Assembly: GCF_021347895.1 (NCBI RefSeq)
Contig: NC_067132.1
Coordinates: forward strand, 11,214,995 to 11,278,994
Origin: Acanthochromis polyacanthus
Taxonomy: Eukaryota; Chordata; Actinopteri; Pomacentridae
Reading direction: 5' to 3'
DNA: 64,000 nt
Shown: positions 38,871-50,714 of the stretch, one piece after another
Layout of the letters: each line of letters starts with the position of its first letter
Position numbering within the stretch: the stretch's first letter is position 1
Program-made: the position numbers and the translations under genes
Notes under the pieces: model-generated
Databases searched by the model: none
Seen by the model: only the letters and a program-made list of their open reading frames with translations
Told to the model about the DNA's origin: nothing

Positions 38871-39552
38871 TGTAACGTTACTGCTACGGTGTTTTTTTTC
38901 AACTCAAAATGGCAGCGGAGCGGTCTCTTATCTCAGGGCTCCGTCTCCCGCACTAATTACTGCACAAATCTTTCATTTACACAGCTTACACACACTTTTA
39001 TAACATTCACAGTATTCATAACCCAAAATATTAACTGGTAAACGGTTTATGACGGCGCATTTCTTTGTAAACAGCTACGTTTTTAGCGTTAGCTCTCCGC
39101 CAGAGAAAAAGAAGTACAACACGGTAAAAATGCATTAAAATAACCACAAAACTCACCAAAACCGATGTGGTTTAGTTCTCATAAAATCCCCGTCAGTTCC
39201 CGACCAGGTAAGTTACGTTTTTCGACTATTTTATCGACTTTTTCACTGCTTTTCTATTAATTAATCACCGCTCGTTTTTCTCCGCTTCCTCCTCTGCTCT
39301 CTCCCTCAGGTCTCTGCTGCAGCGTCACTGAGGCGCTGCGTCTGTGTCGCTGGTCCCTTAAAGGGGCAGCGACGTTATTTTCTGTCAACAGACTTTTAAT
39401 CTTAAACACTAAATGATTGCTGAATTAACATTTTTAATTAACTCTGATGATTAATTGACATTAAATCGATCACTTTTAACTTTCAAACTTATTTATGCAG
39501 CTTTTATTCAACTATTTATTCTTATTTATGTCAAATTTTAACATGGGTTACA
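38871..39552 (-). repeat. 3' LTR of minus-strand Ty3/gypsy element
   Basis: Ends form a TGTAAC...GTTACA inverted repeat. On the minus strand it is preceded by a purine tract (CAGGGGAGGA), the expected polypurine tract. No second LTR is found on the Gag side. Confidence 0.65.
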
Positions 39553-39595
39553 TCCTCCCCTGTTTACCAAATGCACATCCCTGTGCATTTTGAAT

Positions 39596-40347
39596 TTATA
39601 CTGTCATAATTCTAAGGGTTTTTGGAAAGCTAGGTTCTTCAAGGGAGTCTGTAAACACGTCACTCAAGGTTTGAAATAAAGACTGAACTATTGTAACCAA
39701 CGGGTTTCCTAGCTCAGGATAAGTCAGTCTTTTAGTCGCTTTTCTGTCTCTGACAGGTCTTCCCGAACAGTCGCTTGCGTTCTGGTTGTCAGTTTGGTCC
39801 AGATCACTTGTGTTTTCTTTGCTCTCCTGAGCAGGATGGACATTTTCCAGGTCTTCCTCAGGTAGGTTTCCAGTTTCCTGTCCAGCAGTTGAGTTGCTCT
39901 CTTCAGGATCAGGTAAGTCTTTCTTTTCAGGATCAGGTAAGTCATCAACTGCAGAATCAGGTGAGTCTTTCTCTATGGGTTCAGGTAAGTTCAGGTCATA
40001 AGTCTCTACTGGAGAATCCTCAGGGAAAGCTTTGGCTACGTCTGAAGGATCTTGCTCAACAGCAGTCAACTCTTTGGAAGGTTCCGGTTCATCCCTTTCA
40101 GGTAAGTGTTCCATGGGTTCGGGGGTCAGATCGAAACTTAGTGTTTCCGCTCTTAGGTTTCTGTGATAGTGATATTCCTCAGAGTCAGATTGGGATTCAT
40201 CCCCTTCAGCTCCATCGGATGTGTCATTTTTAGAATGTTGTCGAGTTCTTAGTCGCCTCACTGCCTTTGGCGGGTTAGTTCCACTTTCGATTGGGGTCAC
40301 AGGAAGGAAACCGCATGGCAGTAGAAGGTCACGATGAAGAGTTCTTT
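39596..40347 (-). pseudogene. gypsy pol C-terminal extension
   Basis: Acidic repetitive tail (PDPEKKDLPDPEESNS) with an upstream RTLHRDLLLPCGFLP segment of the kind that follows integrase in these elements. Cut off from the integrase by about 570 bp of unrelated AT-rich DNA. Confidence 0.6.
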
Positions 40348-40916
40348 GTGGAAGTTAAAGAGAGCATCAGCCGAGACACCACCTTTACGAACGGCTTATA
40401 GCACAACAGCCACGATCCAGAGCGGCTGGCAGTAACAGATTCAAGACACTTTTTACTATTATCCATAAAAATGAATGCATTTTTCTTAATTATTTTAATG
40501 GGGTGTCTTAGTTGCTTATATTTTAATGCGACTTAGAAAAGATGCAGATTGCTTTTGTTGTTGCTAATTATGTATCTAATTCAGCTTTTCTTTCCGTAGC
40601 TTTTAGAAATCTAGCTTCTTAATATAATGCCCAATAGACCAAAACTGTTTGCTCCAGTGACACCGTATGTAGATTTGTCATTATCGTTTTAGGTACTCAG
40701 GTATACTTGAAACCACGGGGAACAATCTTTTTGCCTTAACTGCTGCTATTTTATTTTTTTACAGTGAGGGCTTTCACAAACTAAAAAAGCCAAAAATGAA
40801 TAATTCATGTCGTCACTTTTTCATCCAGACACCATCCGCACAATAACTTTGATGTGTTATAGACGCAAACACAATGCAACAGTCCTTTTCTCGGTAGTTT
40901 GTAGCTTTTGTCCAAC
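40348..40916. other. interruption within gypsy pol
   Basis: AT-rich insert without a recognisable gene or clear target duplication. Confidence 0.4.
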
Positions 40917-43900
40917 TCATAATCGATGTACATCTCTGGTCTCAGGTTTCACAACATACACTGGGACATCTCCAGCCTGTCTCAGGACAACATACACGTC
41001 AGACTCCCACCTGTCGGCTAACTTGTGCTTGCCTCTGAGACGGACGTGTCGGACCAAGACTCTGTCGCCTTCTTTCAAGGTGGAGTCAACAACGTGCTTG
41101 TCAAACCTTGCTTTGTTGCGACTGGCTGTCTTTTTAGCATTCTCAGTTGCTACTCTGTAACTGTCTTCGAGTTGGGATTTCAGGTTGCGGACATATTGCG
41201 AGTGAGAGCCTGGCTGATGATTGACTGGTAGGCCAAAGGCTAGGTCAACTGGCAATCTTGGCTGACGCCCAAACATTAACTCATAAGGGGTAAAGCCCGT
41301 TGTCTCGCTCTTAGTACAATTATAAGTGTGTACTAACGGCTTGACGTACTCCCGCCAATGACTCTTTCTGGTTCTCGAGGGTTCCCAACATGTTGAGCAG
41401 GGTCCTGTTGAAGCGTTCTACAGGGTTCCCTGTCAGATGGTAAGGTGTGGTTCTTACCTTTTGAGGACCAATGAGCTCACACAGTTCTTTTATTGTTCCA
41501 GACTCAAAGTCGGGACCTTGGTCACTGTGGAGTTTTTCAGGAATGCCATAATGGATGAAAAAGTGGTCCCACAGGGTCTTGGCCACTGTCCTGGCTTTCT
41601 GATTCGGGGTGGGGACTGCCACTGCATATTTCATAAAATGGTCGGTAACGACCAGAATATCTTTTGTGTTACTGGAGTCCGGCTCCACACTGAGAAAATC
41701 CAAGCACACGAGTTCGAGTGGTCTTGTGGCCACGATGTTAAAGAGTGGTGTGGCTTTCTCGGGCATGGCCTTCCGTCGTATGCAGCGGTTGCAGGTTTTG
41801 ACCTTAGTTTCCACCTCGGCTGACATTTTGGGCCAATAGAACCACCTCTGAACGAGATCTAGGGTGCGCTCTGTGCCCATGTGGCCCATGTCATCATGGA
41901 GGCTCTTGAGGACTAAGGATCTCAGGGCTTCAGGGAGCACAAGCTGGTAGTGAGTCTGGGCGCCCTCTTGCCGCCTGCGATACAAGACACCATTTAAGAC
42001 CTCCAGTTTGTTCCACTCTCTCAATAAGAGACCAAGCTCAGGAAGTTCCTTCCTCAAGGATGGCGGGGGCTTCTCTCCCAACTCCACTTGCCTCAGGACT
42101 TCACATATGCAGGGATCAGCATTTTGCTTTTCTCTTATTTCAGCTGATGTTAACGAGGAGACGACAGGTAAGCCACCAAGCTGATCTTCCTCTTCAAAGC
42201 TTTGTGGGAGAGCCATTGGATGATGGGCAAGTGACACAACCAAGGTGGTACTGGGTGATGTTTCCACAGGGTGATTGTCGGTCACTTGGTGGACCAGGTG
42301 TTTCTCACAGATGGCTTTGATGGTGTTTTCATTCAGGTGTGCATAATCAGCCTCTGACAAGTGTCTTTTTGTGAATTGTTGTATCCTCTCCAACTCTTTT
42401 TGTGATGTTGTGTCATCAGGTACTCTGCTGTGAGGACGTCTGGACAGCCCGTCTGCGTCTTGGTTCTGCTTACCGGCTCTGTACTGTAGCTGGAAATCGA
42501 ACGTCGACAGAGCGGCCAACCATCTGTAGCTCGTGGCGTCGAGCTTAGCAGAGGTAAGAATATATGTTAATGGTTTACTATCTGTGACAGCAAGGAATGT
42601 GTTCCCGTACAGGTAATCCTGGAATTTCTCTGTTACTGCCCATTTAAGGGCAAGAAATTCTAATTTGTGCGCAGGATACCTGGACTCACACCTTGACAGA
42701 CCTCGACTTGCATAAGCAACGACGTGCTTCCGTCCCTGTTGCTCCTGGTGGAGGGCAGCACCGAGGCCCGAGGTGCTCGCATCTGTATGTAGAATGTAGG
42801 AGAACTTAAGGTCAGCAAATCCGAGGATGGGTGCGGTCGTCAGCTTTTCGATTATGGTGTCGAACGCTGTCTGGCAAGCAGGCGTCCATCTGTCAACAAA
42901 GGAGTCCTTTGGGTTGAAGTACTTCTCAGGGTTCACTGTGGTTTTAGCATGCATCCTCAGCGGCGGGTAGCCAGCGGTGAGCTCGTTGAGTGGCTTCACG
43001 ATCTTTGAATAGTCTTTTACAAACCGGCGATAATAACCGCAGAAACCTAGGAAGGTTCTTAGCTCCTTCAAGTTCTTTGGTTTTGGCCAGGTTTTTAATG
43101 CTGCTACTTTGTCAGGATCGGTTTCGATGCCTTTTTCAGACACGATGTGGCCAAGGTACTTTACAGAGGTTTGGAAGAACTTGCATTTCCCTGGCGACAG
43201 TTTCAAGCCAAACTCTTTCAACTGGTTGAGCACGCGCATCAACCTTTCCTCGTGCTCCTCCAGTATCGAAGAGAAAATGATGAGGTCATCCAGAAAAACT
43301 AGGGCTTGCTTCAAGTTCAACTCTCCCATACAACGCTCCATAAGCCTCTGGAATGTGCTAGGGGCGTTGGTTATCCCCTGAGGCATCCTGTTGAACTCGA
43401 AGAATCCTAGTGGGCAGACGAATGCAGTTTTGTGTTTGTCTGCTTCCTCCATCTCTATTTGATAGAAGCCTGATTTGAGATCGAGCACCGAGAACCACCT
43501 GGACCCGGTCAACGCCGAGAAAGACTCTTCCAGATTAGGTAAGGCATATGAATCCTTTACTGTTTGTGTGTTCAATTTTCTGTAATCTATACAGAGTCTG
43601 ACATCGCCATTCCTTTTCCTGACAACCACAATCGTCGAGGAGAAAGGTGACTCTGACTCACGGATGACTTCTGCATCGAGGAGTTGCTGGAGGTGGGTAC
43701 GCACACCCTCTATGTCCTGGGGGTGTATAGGTCTCGGCCTATGCTTAAATGGCGTCTCGTCACTGAGAGTTATGTGATGTTTGATTTTGTCAGTGCGGCC
43801 AAAATCTAGCTCGTGCAGTGCAAACACCGCCGGCATGGAACTCAATTTCTCTGTTATCCTCTCTTTCCACTCATTGGATATAGGAGAGTCAGTGAAGTCA

Positions 43901-44573
43901 AAGTTGAGATCTGGTTTTTGGTCAGGTTTTGTGGGGAAGTCTGAGCCAAGGGTCTTGACAGATTGAACACTCTTGACAGCGTGTATCTCTGCTATGACAG
44001 CCTTTGGAGACAGGGTGACGTCATGGTGTGACTCATTCTTGAGCATGACTGGTACGCAGCGTGGCAGCTTTGGTGGTAGACTTACCAGGCTATCTGTCAC
44101 CAGGATGCCACCTGGCAGGGACGATGACTTTGGTGACTCTACCATCACCCACTTTCCAACATCAGATGTCCTGCAGCTCACTGATCCGTCGAGGACTTTG
44201 GTCTGTCCAGCTGAAATGGTCTCGGAGTCTCTACTATGAAGCCTCACCTCTCCCAGGCTGGAATCAACGGACTGTCTTTTCCGGATCTCAAGGGTCTTTA
44301 AGACGACTTTGCAGCCATAAGGAAGAGATTCATAGTTCTGGGGTGTGATGTCTGCGTACTTTACATCGAGAACATCCAAAGTATTTGTCCCTATGAGCAC
44401 CGATGACAAGGTGGAGCGCATGTCAGGTACAACCAAGACCAGCGTAGGTACCTCGATGTCGGCTCCAACCATGGGGACTGTGGGGCGTGCACGCGCATCG
44501 CCACTGATGCACTTACGCCAATGGGGCGAGTCAACACACCGCGGCTCAGGGATTGCGGCAGCAGCTGCTCTCT
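40917..44573 (-). pseudogene. Ty3/gypsy pol (RT, RNase H, integrase), broken
   Basis: Main frame 41,320-44,472 (1,050 codons). In order: end of protease only (LIGTNTLDVL, no DTG/DSG), reverse transcriptase (VLDLKSGFYQIEM, RMPQGITNAPSTFQRL, VFLDDLIIF), RNase H (HTDASTSGLG), the integrase zinc-binding segment with CNRC, and the integrase core with its acidic residues in LVCLDFLSV, HSDQGPDF and NPVERFNRTLL. A one-base deletion near 41,350 shifts the frame, and the integrase C-terminus continues at 40,917-41,276. The RT-RNaseH-IN order is that of ordinary gypsy elements, not Gmr1. Confidence 0.92.
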
Positions 44574-45243
44574 TTGTTAATCAGCAGAGACACATACTCT
44601 CTCCTCTGTCACACAAAGTCTGAGCAAACTTTAGTATCTGCGTCTTTGGGCTAAACACAAGCTCCAACGCTATTGACCAGTGATCAGCTGCTCGATTCTT
44701 CATCGCACCACTCACAGATTGGAGCTCCGTGCGCTCTGGAGAGACCAGGCAGCCACAGGGCTGGGACACATAATATGCAATATATATCAATGTGTTTCCA
44801 GTAATTCCCTTTAAATATAATTACAAAAAACACCAACAAATATTGCAAATTTGGATTTTGTTTGTTGGATACTGTTATTTCTTATCAGTGGCTCAGCAGC
44901 ACTGACGATGCCGAACCAAGAGGGCGCAGCATATCGTGCGCCCAGCAGTCGATGCGCACTGGCAGTTAGAAAACTGTAATTGGATAAAAGTTCTATCAGA
45001 AAGTCGCATGCCTGGACAGAAGGTGTATATTTTTTAATGTAGGATTTGGAGTTTGATTGATTAAAGCGGAGCAACTGAATGCACAATGACGCTCATGCTT
45101 GGAGCCTTCGGGACGGAGATGGATGAATTTTTTTTAAATGGTACACTTCCATGCGCCGGAAATCCAGTGTGGCGCCGGAAAACTTTAAGCCCTGCACTTT
45201 GTCTGTGTTCCAGTCCCCGTTTGTCCCACAACCGGAACTGAGT
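44574..45243. other. unidentified segment between gag and pol
   Basis: About 670 bp where the protease active site should lie. No gypsy coding match in any minus frame. Probably an insertion, but no family identified. Confidence 0.4.
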
Positions 45244-46575
45244 CTAGTTTAAAGGATCAGGCTTTGGGGCGCCATGTTGACTGTCCCATGCTAACTGCTT
45301 TTCTTTCAGCTGCTTCCTTTTCTCAGCTACAAGGGATGGGTTCAGCTCACTTTCACACTGAGGCTTGATGTGTCCGTCCTCTCCACATCTAAAGCAATAC
45401 CAGGGCCTTGGTCTATTGCTGGTGTTGTTTACATCTCGGCTGTGGGGCTGCAGCCTTTGAGATGTGCGAGTGATAGGTGAGGAGTGTGTGCTAGCTATTT
45501 GGGGAGCTAGTGGTCTGGCAGTTGGTTTAGCTTTTCTACTGTCTTTCTGTGTGATACGTGTGAGCTGGGACTGTAAATCAGCTATTTGTTTCTTTAAGTC
45601 TTGGATTTCAGACCTGTGATCAAGAGCTGGCTGAGATGAGTTGCAGTCTTCACTCTGCACATTAACACTTTGATAATGAGAAGACAGTCTTGGCTTTGAA
45701 ACACTGAAGTGCTGTTTCATGCGTAATGTTTTGGAAGAACGCTTATCTTCTGCTGTGCGGAGTAACAGGAGAAGTTCGGCGAAGGTAGGTGGGTTCTGTT
45801 TCTTTTGTTCTAGCTGGAGTTCAGCTATCAAGATGTTATCCCAGCAGCCTCTGACGAACTGCCTGAGAAGATGCCGGTCAAGGTCGCTTGCAGTTACACC
45901 TCCCCTCCTGAGGGTGGTGCTCAGCATCACCTGCAGCCGTTGTAGATAAGCTGAGGGTTTCTCACAATTATCTTGCATTGTGTTGAGATACTTTGCGAAG
46001 AGGTCATCTCCGTCCTCGACGGTGCCGAAAGTGGAGTCCAAGATCTCTAAGTACACATTAAGGGGAGATTCGGGTGTCAAGTACTTCACAATATCAATAG
46101 CAGGTGATAAGAGACTTTCAAGGAGCTTTCGTGACTTGTAAAGATCAGACTGTGTTGTGTCTTTAAGAAGTAGTTTGACATTGGAGCGCCATGCCTCATA
46201 ATCCACTTCATTGCTGGGACGTGGGACATGCCCAGAGAAGGGTCTGAGTCTCAAGGAAGTGTGCACCTGCAGAGCAGAGTCTTCATTTCTCACTATGTGC
46301 TCAACGATTACTTTTTGTTTGTCAGGTGGATTGACGACAGAAAGTTTTAGAGCAGGCTGTGTCTTTTCTTTTGATGGTGTCAATGGTGGAGACCAAGGAT
46401 GTTGAACATGCTGCTCCAGGGCCATGCTGGGCAGGGGGCTTACCTGTGCAGCATTATCAGGGTCATGTTGCCCTGGGGTATCAGGTGAGTTAGAAATCTT
46501 TTTGTATCCAAATCCGGCTTTAAACTTCTCCACAACAGTATCTCGGACCTGCCTGGTGTGTTCCTTGGTCTTCAT
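45244..46575 (-). CDS. PNMA-like gypsy Gag fused to Tc1 transposase N-terminus
   Basis: 443-codon open frame. The first about 27 residues (MKTKEHTRQVRDTVVEKF) are the start of a Tc1 transposase. The remainder is a Gag: capsid-like helical region (YEAWRSNVKLLLKD, LRQFVRGCWDNILIAELQL), a coiled stretch, and a CCHC knuckle (CFRCGEDGHIKPQC). The Gag type resembles PNMA/ZCCHC family proteins. The native Gag start may be the internal MALEQH. The junction is near 46,492. Upstream lies the Tc1 5' region with its own terminal repeat, which could provide a promoter. Confidence 0.7.
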   Translation of the reverse strand: MKTKEHTRQVRDTVVEKFKAGFGYKKISNSPDTPGQHDPDNAAQVSPLPSMALEQHVQHPWSPPLTPSKEKTQPALKLSVVNPPDKQKVIVEHIVRNEDSALQVHTSLRLRPFSGHVPRPSNEVDYEAWRSNVKLLLKDTTQSDLYKSRKLLESLLSPAIDIVKYLTPESPLNVYLEILDSTFGTVEDGDDLFAKYLNTMQDNCEKPSAYLQRLQVMLSTTLRRGGVTASDLDRHLLRQFVRGCWDNILIAELQLEQKKQNPPTFAELLLLLRTAEDKRSSKTLRMKQHFSVSKPRLSSHYQSVNVQSEDCNSSQPALDHRSEIQDLKKQIADLQSQLTRITQKDSRKAKPTARPLAPQIASTHSSPITRTSQRLQPHSRDVNNTSNRPRPWYCFRCGEDGHIKPQCESELNPSLVAEKRKQLKEKQLAWDSQHGAPKPDPLN

Positions 46576-46966
46576 GATGCTCTCTGCACTTTAAACAGAA
46601 CCCTGAGACTATCACAGAGCAGGTGCATTTATACGAAGACTTGATTACACACAGGTGGATTCTATTTATCATCATCAGTCATTTAGGACAACATTGGATC
46701 ATTCAGAGATCCTCACTGAACTTCTGGAGTGAGTTTGCTGCACTGAAAGTAAAGGGGCCGAATAATATTGCACGCCCCACTTTTCAGGTTTTTATTTGTT
46801 AAAAAAGTTTAAAATATCCAATAAATTTCATTCCACTTCACGATTGTGTCCCACTTGTTGTTGATTCTTGACAAAAAATTAAAATTTTATATCTTTATGT
46901 TTGAAGCCTGAAATGTGGTGAAAGGTTGAAAAGTTCAAGGGGGCCGAATACTTTCACAAGTCACTG
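46493..46966 (-). mobile_element. 5' portion of a second Tc1 element
   Basis: Terminal repeat CAGTGACTTGTGAAAG (minus strand) next to TA at 46,967-46,968, an inner repeat with GGGGCCGAATAATATTGCAC, and the transposase start codon at 46,575. It ends within the first helix-turn-helix. A different Tc1 family from the array copies. Confidence 0.85.
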
Positions 46967-46968
46967 TA

Positions 46969-47282
46969 TATCAGGCGAGGCATCATTGATTTTTAGCTTG
47001 CCTGAACTTCTCAGGCTTTTCAGAGGTGAGCGATTTAAACAAAAAAGAAAAGAAGCAAAAGGGACATGATTGGCAAAGTTTTCATCCTGAAGTTGGAATT
47101 AGAAATATGTATGTTAAACTAAAATTGCAATAAGCATGATATGCTTTCTTGTGGGAAGCAAACTGGAATGCCATTGTATAATTACAAGTTATTTGTACTT
47201 ATATATAGGTGGCAGATCTATGAAGTTGACAAGCAATTATGTCTCGCCTGATAGCATAGTAGATGCATGTCTGGGTTTGCAG
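46969..47282. other. no recognisable gene
   Basis: AT-rich sequence between the Tc1 end and the small exon-like piece. Confidence 0.3.
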
Positions 47283-47347
47283 ATGAAAATCTGAAACTGG
47301 AAAAGAAACTAGAGGATCTCAAGCAGAAACTGAAATCACTGGAGTGA
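47283..47347 (+). CDS. orphan terminal exon-like coiled-coil piece
   Basis: A GGGTTTGCAG acceptor followed by 20 codons (ENLKLEKKLEDLKQK...) and TGA. Leucines fall at residues 5, 9, 12, 16 and 19, a perfect heptad pattern. No upstream exon found, so this may be a remnant or chance. Confidence 0.25.
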
Positions 47348-47426
47348 CTATTTTCAAGAAAGATCAAAAGATGAATTCTATGTGCAGTTCCCATTATTTA
47401 CTTTGTATTATGTTACATAATGTATA

Positions 47427-48191
47427 TTAGTAGGCTATAATAATATCATACAATTTTATGTGGCCATGACTCTGGAAAGATTGGTGCATTGTTACGTAGT
47501 TGTAGAAACGTTCCCTTAAGGTGGTGGTCTGCTTTCTGATGTTCATTTTGACAATAGAGACATGAGCTCTAAGCGAATTGAGGAGACTCGTCCATCTGTC
47601 CAAGTCTGCTTTGACTCTACTTAGTGTTTGTGTATAGTTATGTGTTACAGTGCGATTCAAAGATGGAAAAATTTGAATTTCGAGGTACCTAAAATCCGGT
47701 ACAATTGGAATGCCAGTTGGAAATTGCAACCTTTTAGCCAAGTCATTAAGAGGCAGCAATGCAGATTTTGTCCAATTGATCTTAAAGCATGAAAGGCAAC
47801 TAAATTCTTCACAGATGGACAGTAAGTTAGGTATAGATTGTAGTGGCTTCTCTATAAAGATCAACACGTCATCAGCATATAATGACAGTTGATGTTGAGT
47901 GTCACGAACTGAAATAGGATGTACAGAGGTGGACTGACGAATCATCTGAGCTAGCGGCTCAAGAGAGAGGGCAAAAAGCGCCGGGCTCAAAGGGCAACCC
48001 TGTCGAGATGACCTGGTAACTGGGAACAGCGTAGAGGAGAGTCGGCCAGTAAGTACCAGGGCTGAGGGGTTTGAATACAAAACTCTTATTATGTGAATAA
48101 AGGTATTACCAAAACCCATTTTTTCCAAGACTGCCCACAAAAACGACCACTCCAACCTATCAAAGGCTTTCATAGCGTCAAGTGAGAGCAC
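47427..48191 (-). pseudogene. L1-like LINE reverse transcriptase fragment
   Basis: About 254 open codons: LDAMKAFDRLEW (RT motif A), SRQGCPLSPALFAL (motif B), YADDVLIF (motif C), then thumb-like sequence. Both ends of the LINE are missing. Resembles fish L1/Swimmer elements. Confidence 0.88.
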
Positions 48192-49229
48192 TATTTTACA
48201 TTTATATATGTAATGGCTGAACGTAAAAGATTCCCTGGCCTCTGGACCTAAAGAATAAGATAACTAAAACTGCAGGCTACATTGGTAGAAAGCCTTTTTC
48301 TGTTTTTTTTGTTTGTTTTTTTAAATGAAATGTTTTGTATTAATAGCACATTTTTTAATGTTGACAGTGAAGTAAACTACATGAAAATCGGATGAGAAAT
48401 GAGGAAATTATGATTTAATTTCAAAGTACATCATTGCTTTGAATGGGAACGTTGCTGACCAAGGTACGTTTTATCAGTCTGTTTCCTGGCTATAAAATCA
48501 AGCCGTTTTTTCGTTTTTTTCGTTTTGAGCAATAAACAAAAAAAACAGGAAACGGTTCATTTTTTCATTTTTTTGTTTTCATCCCCAAAATGAAAATACG
48601 ACTCCATATTTCGTTTCATTGGTGGGCGAGGCTTCGGAGCCTGCCGGTGCGGTGCCCATCACAATAAAGCTCCTGCATAGACAAACTGACTTTCATTGTA
48701 TTGCCTACCCCCACTGTACTTCCCCTAATTGGTGTTTTGCCACGAGCTCTCGCGCGATTTCGGAACGAGATTTGCTTTCCAGCGTCCTGAGATTTGGATA
48801 CAGACCACAACAAAGAGCGATCGCCAGGTAATGTGGAGGTTTTTGTTCACTTCTCATCTCTAGTATGTTGTGGGACACTCATTGAACTATCCGAGCCGGT
48901 CAGTGTGGGGCAAAAGCACGTTAGGGCGGACTTTGACGCGGGGGGGCCAACTGCCCCATACTTTTCGCTAGCCGAGCAGCTGGCTGAGCTGCTAAGCTGC
49001 CTGCCTGGCTAAATACTGGAGCTATGTCGAAAATTCATTTCTCCATCACTCACATGTATGAAATGACATATGTAAACAGACCCCAGGTTGAAAAAAACCG
49101 AAGTTCCGCTTTAATACATAAATCAATACAATGACTGAATGTTACTGAGAAACCAGCTGTGATTTTATCACAGACTGTATTTTTGCCAGTTTACATTTAT
49201 GTATATATTTATTGTCTTGGTTGAAACAG
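48192..49229. other. repeat-derived, no gene
   Basis: Includes a segment around 48,830-49,110 ending AAGTTCCGCTTTAA that looks like a common fish DNA-transposon remnant; the family is not assigned. Short frames at 48,616-49,012 are not supported. Confidence 0.3.
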
Positions 49230-49697
49230 ATCCTAGAGATGCCTTACAAAGGGAAGAAGCTGAGCATGCTCATCTTTTTACCTGAGGTGATAGAGGATGA
49301 TACAACAGGTCTGGAGAAGGTAGGATACACAAAAACAAATGTTTATTTTTCAATCTGTCTGTCTGGACCCTGAAGTCCCCACAATTACAGGAGGCCTCCA
49401 TGAGTTAGTGTGCCGTAGGCCCCCACCTGGAATAAAAGCAAAAGCACACACACACACACACACAAATGCAAATATGCAAATGGACACATCTAACAACTGA
49501 CACTGTATCCACCCAGCTGGAGAAACAGCTGACCTATGAGACATTTGTGGAGTGGACTCATCCAAACAGGATGAAAAATACTGAGGTTGATGTCAGGCTG
49601 CCTCGATTCAAGATGGAGGAGACATATGACCTGGAGAACGTCCTGACCAGCATGGGCATGGTGGACGCTTTTGATGTCACGAAGAGCGACTTCTCTG
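49230..49697 (+). pseudogene. serpin (SERPINB-like) fragment, two exons
   Basis: Exon 49,230-49,319 encodes [18 protein letters not shown] and has AG and GTAGG borders. Exon 49,517-49,697 encodes [16 protein letters not shown] and [16 protein letters not shown], the core of a clade B serpin (leukocyte elastase inhibitor-like). Phases are compatible. The next exon, with the reactive-centre loop and the terminal strand, is not found downstream, and upstream exons are also absent. So this is a relic or a piece of a segmental duplication, unable to make an inhibitor. Confidence 0.85.
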
Positions 49698-49944
49698 GTG
49701 AGACATATGGAAACCCCACATGAGATATTTATATAAAAGAAGTACATTCAAAGGAAAAGGTGTCAGCAGTGTCTGTTTGTCCTGCAGATCCTTTCAGGCC
49801 TTTCTTACCTATCAGTGTCCACTTCTTTGATATTACGTACCAGTCTAAAACATGGTGTCAAGAGCAGGTCGACAGCTCTCACCAATCGCACTTCAAGCAC
49901 TTTTTGCACTTACTAAAGGTTTTTCCTTTTTCCTGAATTCTTGC

Positions 49945-50003
49945 TTGTGTTGTACGTTGCTTTGGACAAAAGCGTCTGCTAAATGAAATTGTAGAATTGT
50001 AGA
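49945..50003 (+). mobile_element. L2-type LINE/SINE 3' end fragment
   Basis: TTTGGACAAAAGCGTCTGCT, the very common 3' end of fish L2-mobilised repeats. Confidence 0.7.
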
Positions 50004-50298
50004 CTCGGGTGAAGGCAGGGGACACCCTGGACAGGTCACCAGTCTGTCGCAGGGCTACATATACAGACAAACAATCACACTCACATTCACACCTACGGGC
50101 AATTTAGAATAATCAATTAACCTCAGCATATTTTTGGACTGTGGGAGGAAGCCGGAGTGCCCGGAGAAAACCCATGCATGCACAGAGAGAACATGCAAAC
50201 TCCATGCAGAAAGATCCCAGGCCCACCCCGGGATTTGAACCGGGGATCTTCTTGCTGCAAGGCGAAAGTGCTAACCACTTCGACACTGTGCAGCCCCG
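50004..50298 (-). mobile_element. tRNA-headed SINE with L2-like tail
   Basis: Read on the minus strand: GGGCTGCACAGTG start, tRNA-like arms with GGTTCAAATCCCGG, then TGCATGTTCTCT and CCTCCCACAGTCCAAAA body, and a CCTGTCCAGGGTGTCCCC tail. Confidence 0.8.
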
Positions 50299-50299
50299 G

Positions 50300-50560
50300 A
50301 AATAATGAATAGCACAAGTAAAAAAACTGCAGAAAATGATGGATACTAAACACCAAAATTTTGCAGTAAATGATGGATGTTATAGCTAAAATACTGCAGT
50401 AAATAATGAATGCTACAGGTGAAATATTGTTGTGAATGATGGATACAAAAACTGAAACACTGCATTCAATGATGAAAATTAAAGGTGGAATATTGCGGTA
50501 ATTGATGGAGAGGACAGGTGGAAAATGCAGAAAATGATTAATGACAGGTTGAATACTGCA
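50300..50560. repeat. degenerate tandem repeat (about 35-40 bp)
   Basis: Recurring ACTGCAGTAAATGATGGAT-like blocks, about seven, strongly diverged. Confidence 0.65.
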
Positions 50561-50714
50561 TTATTACATTATTGAGGCCTGCAAACATCCAGAAAACATC
50601 CAGAAAGGCCAAACATGTGCTGAAACACTGAACTGTAGATAACTGGAAGAAACTACTCTAAACAGAGTCCAAGTTTGAACTTTTCATTTAACATCATTGT
50701 GTTTATGTCCGCAG

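Noticed and set aside
43781..44623. Plus-strand frames opposite the gypsy pol
   Set aside because: Shadows of the minus-strand reverse transcriptase reading frame.
50004..50298. Genuine tRNA gene
   Set aside because: The tRNA-like arms are diverged and continue into a SINE body with an L2 tail.
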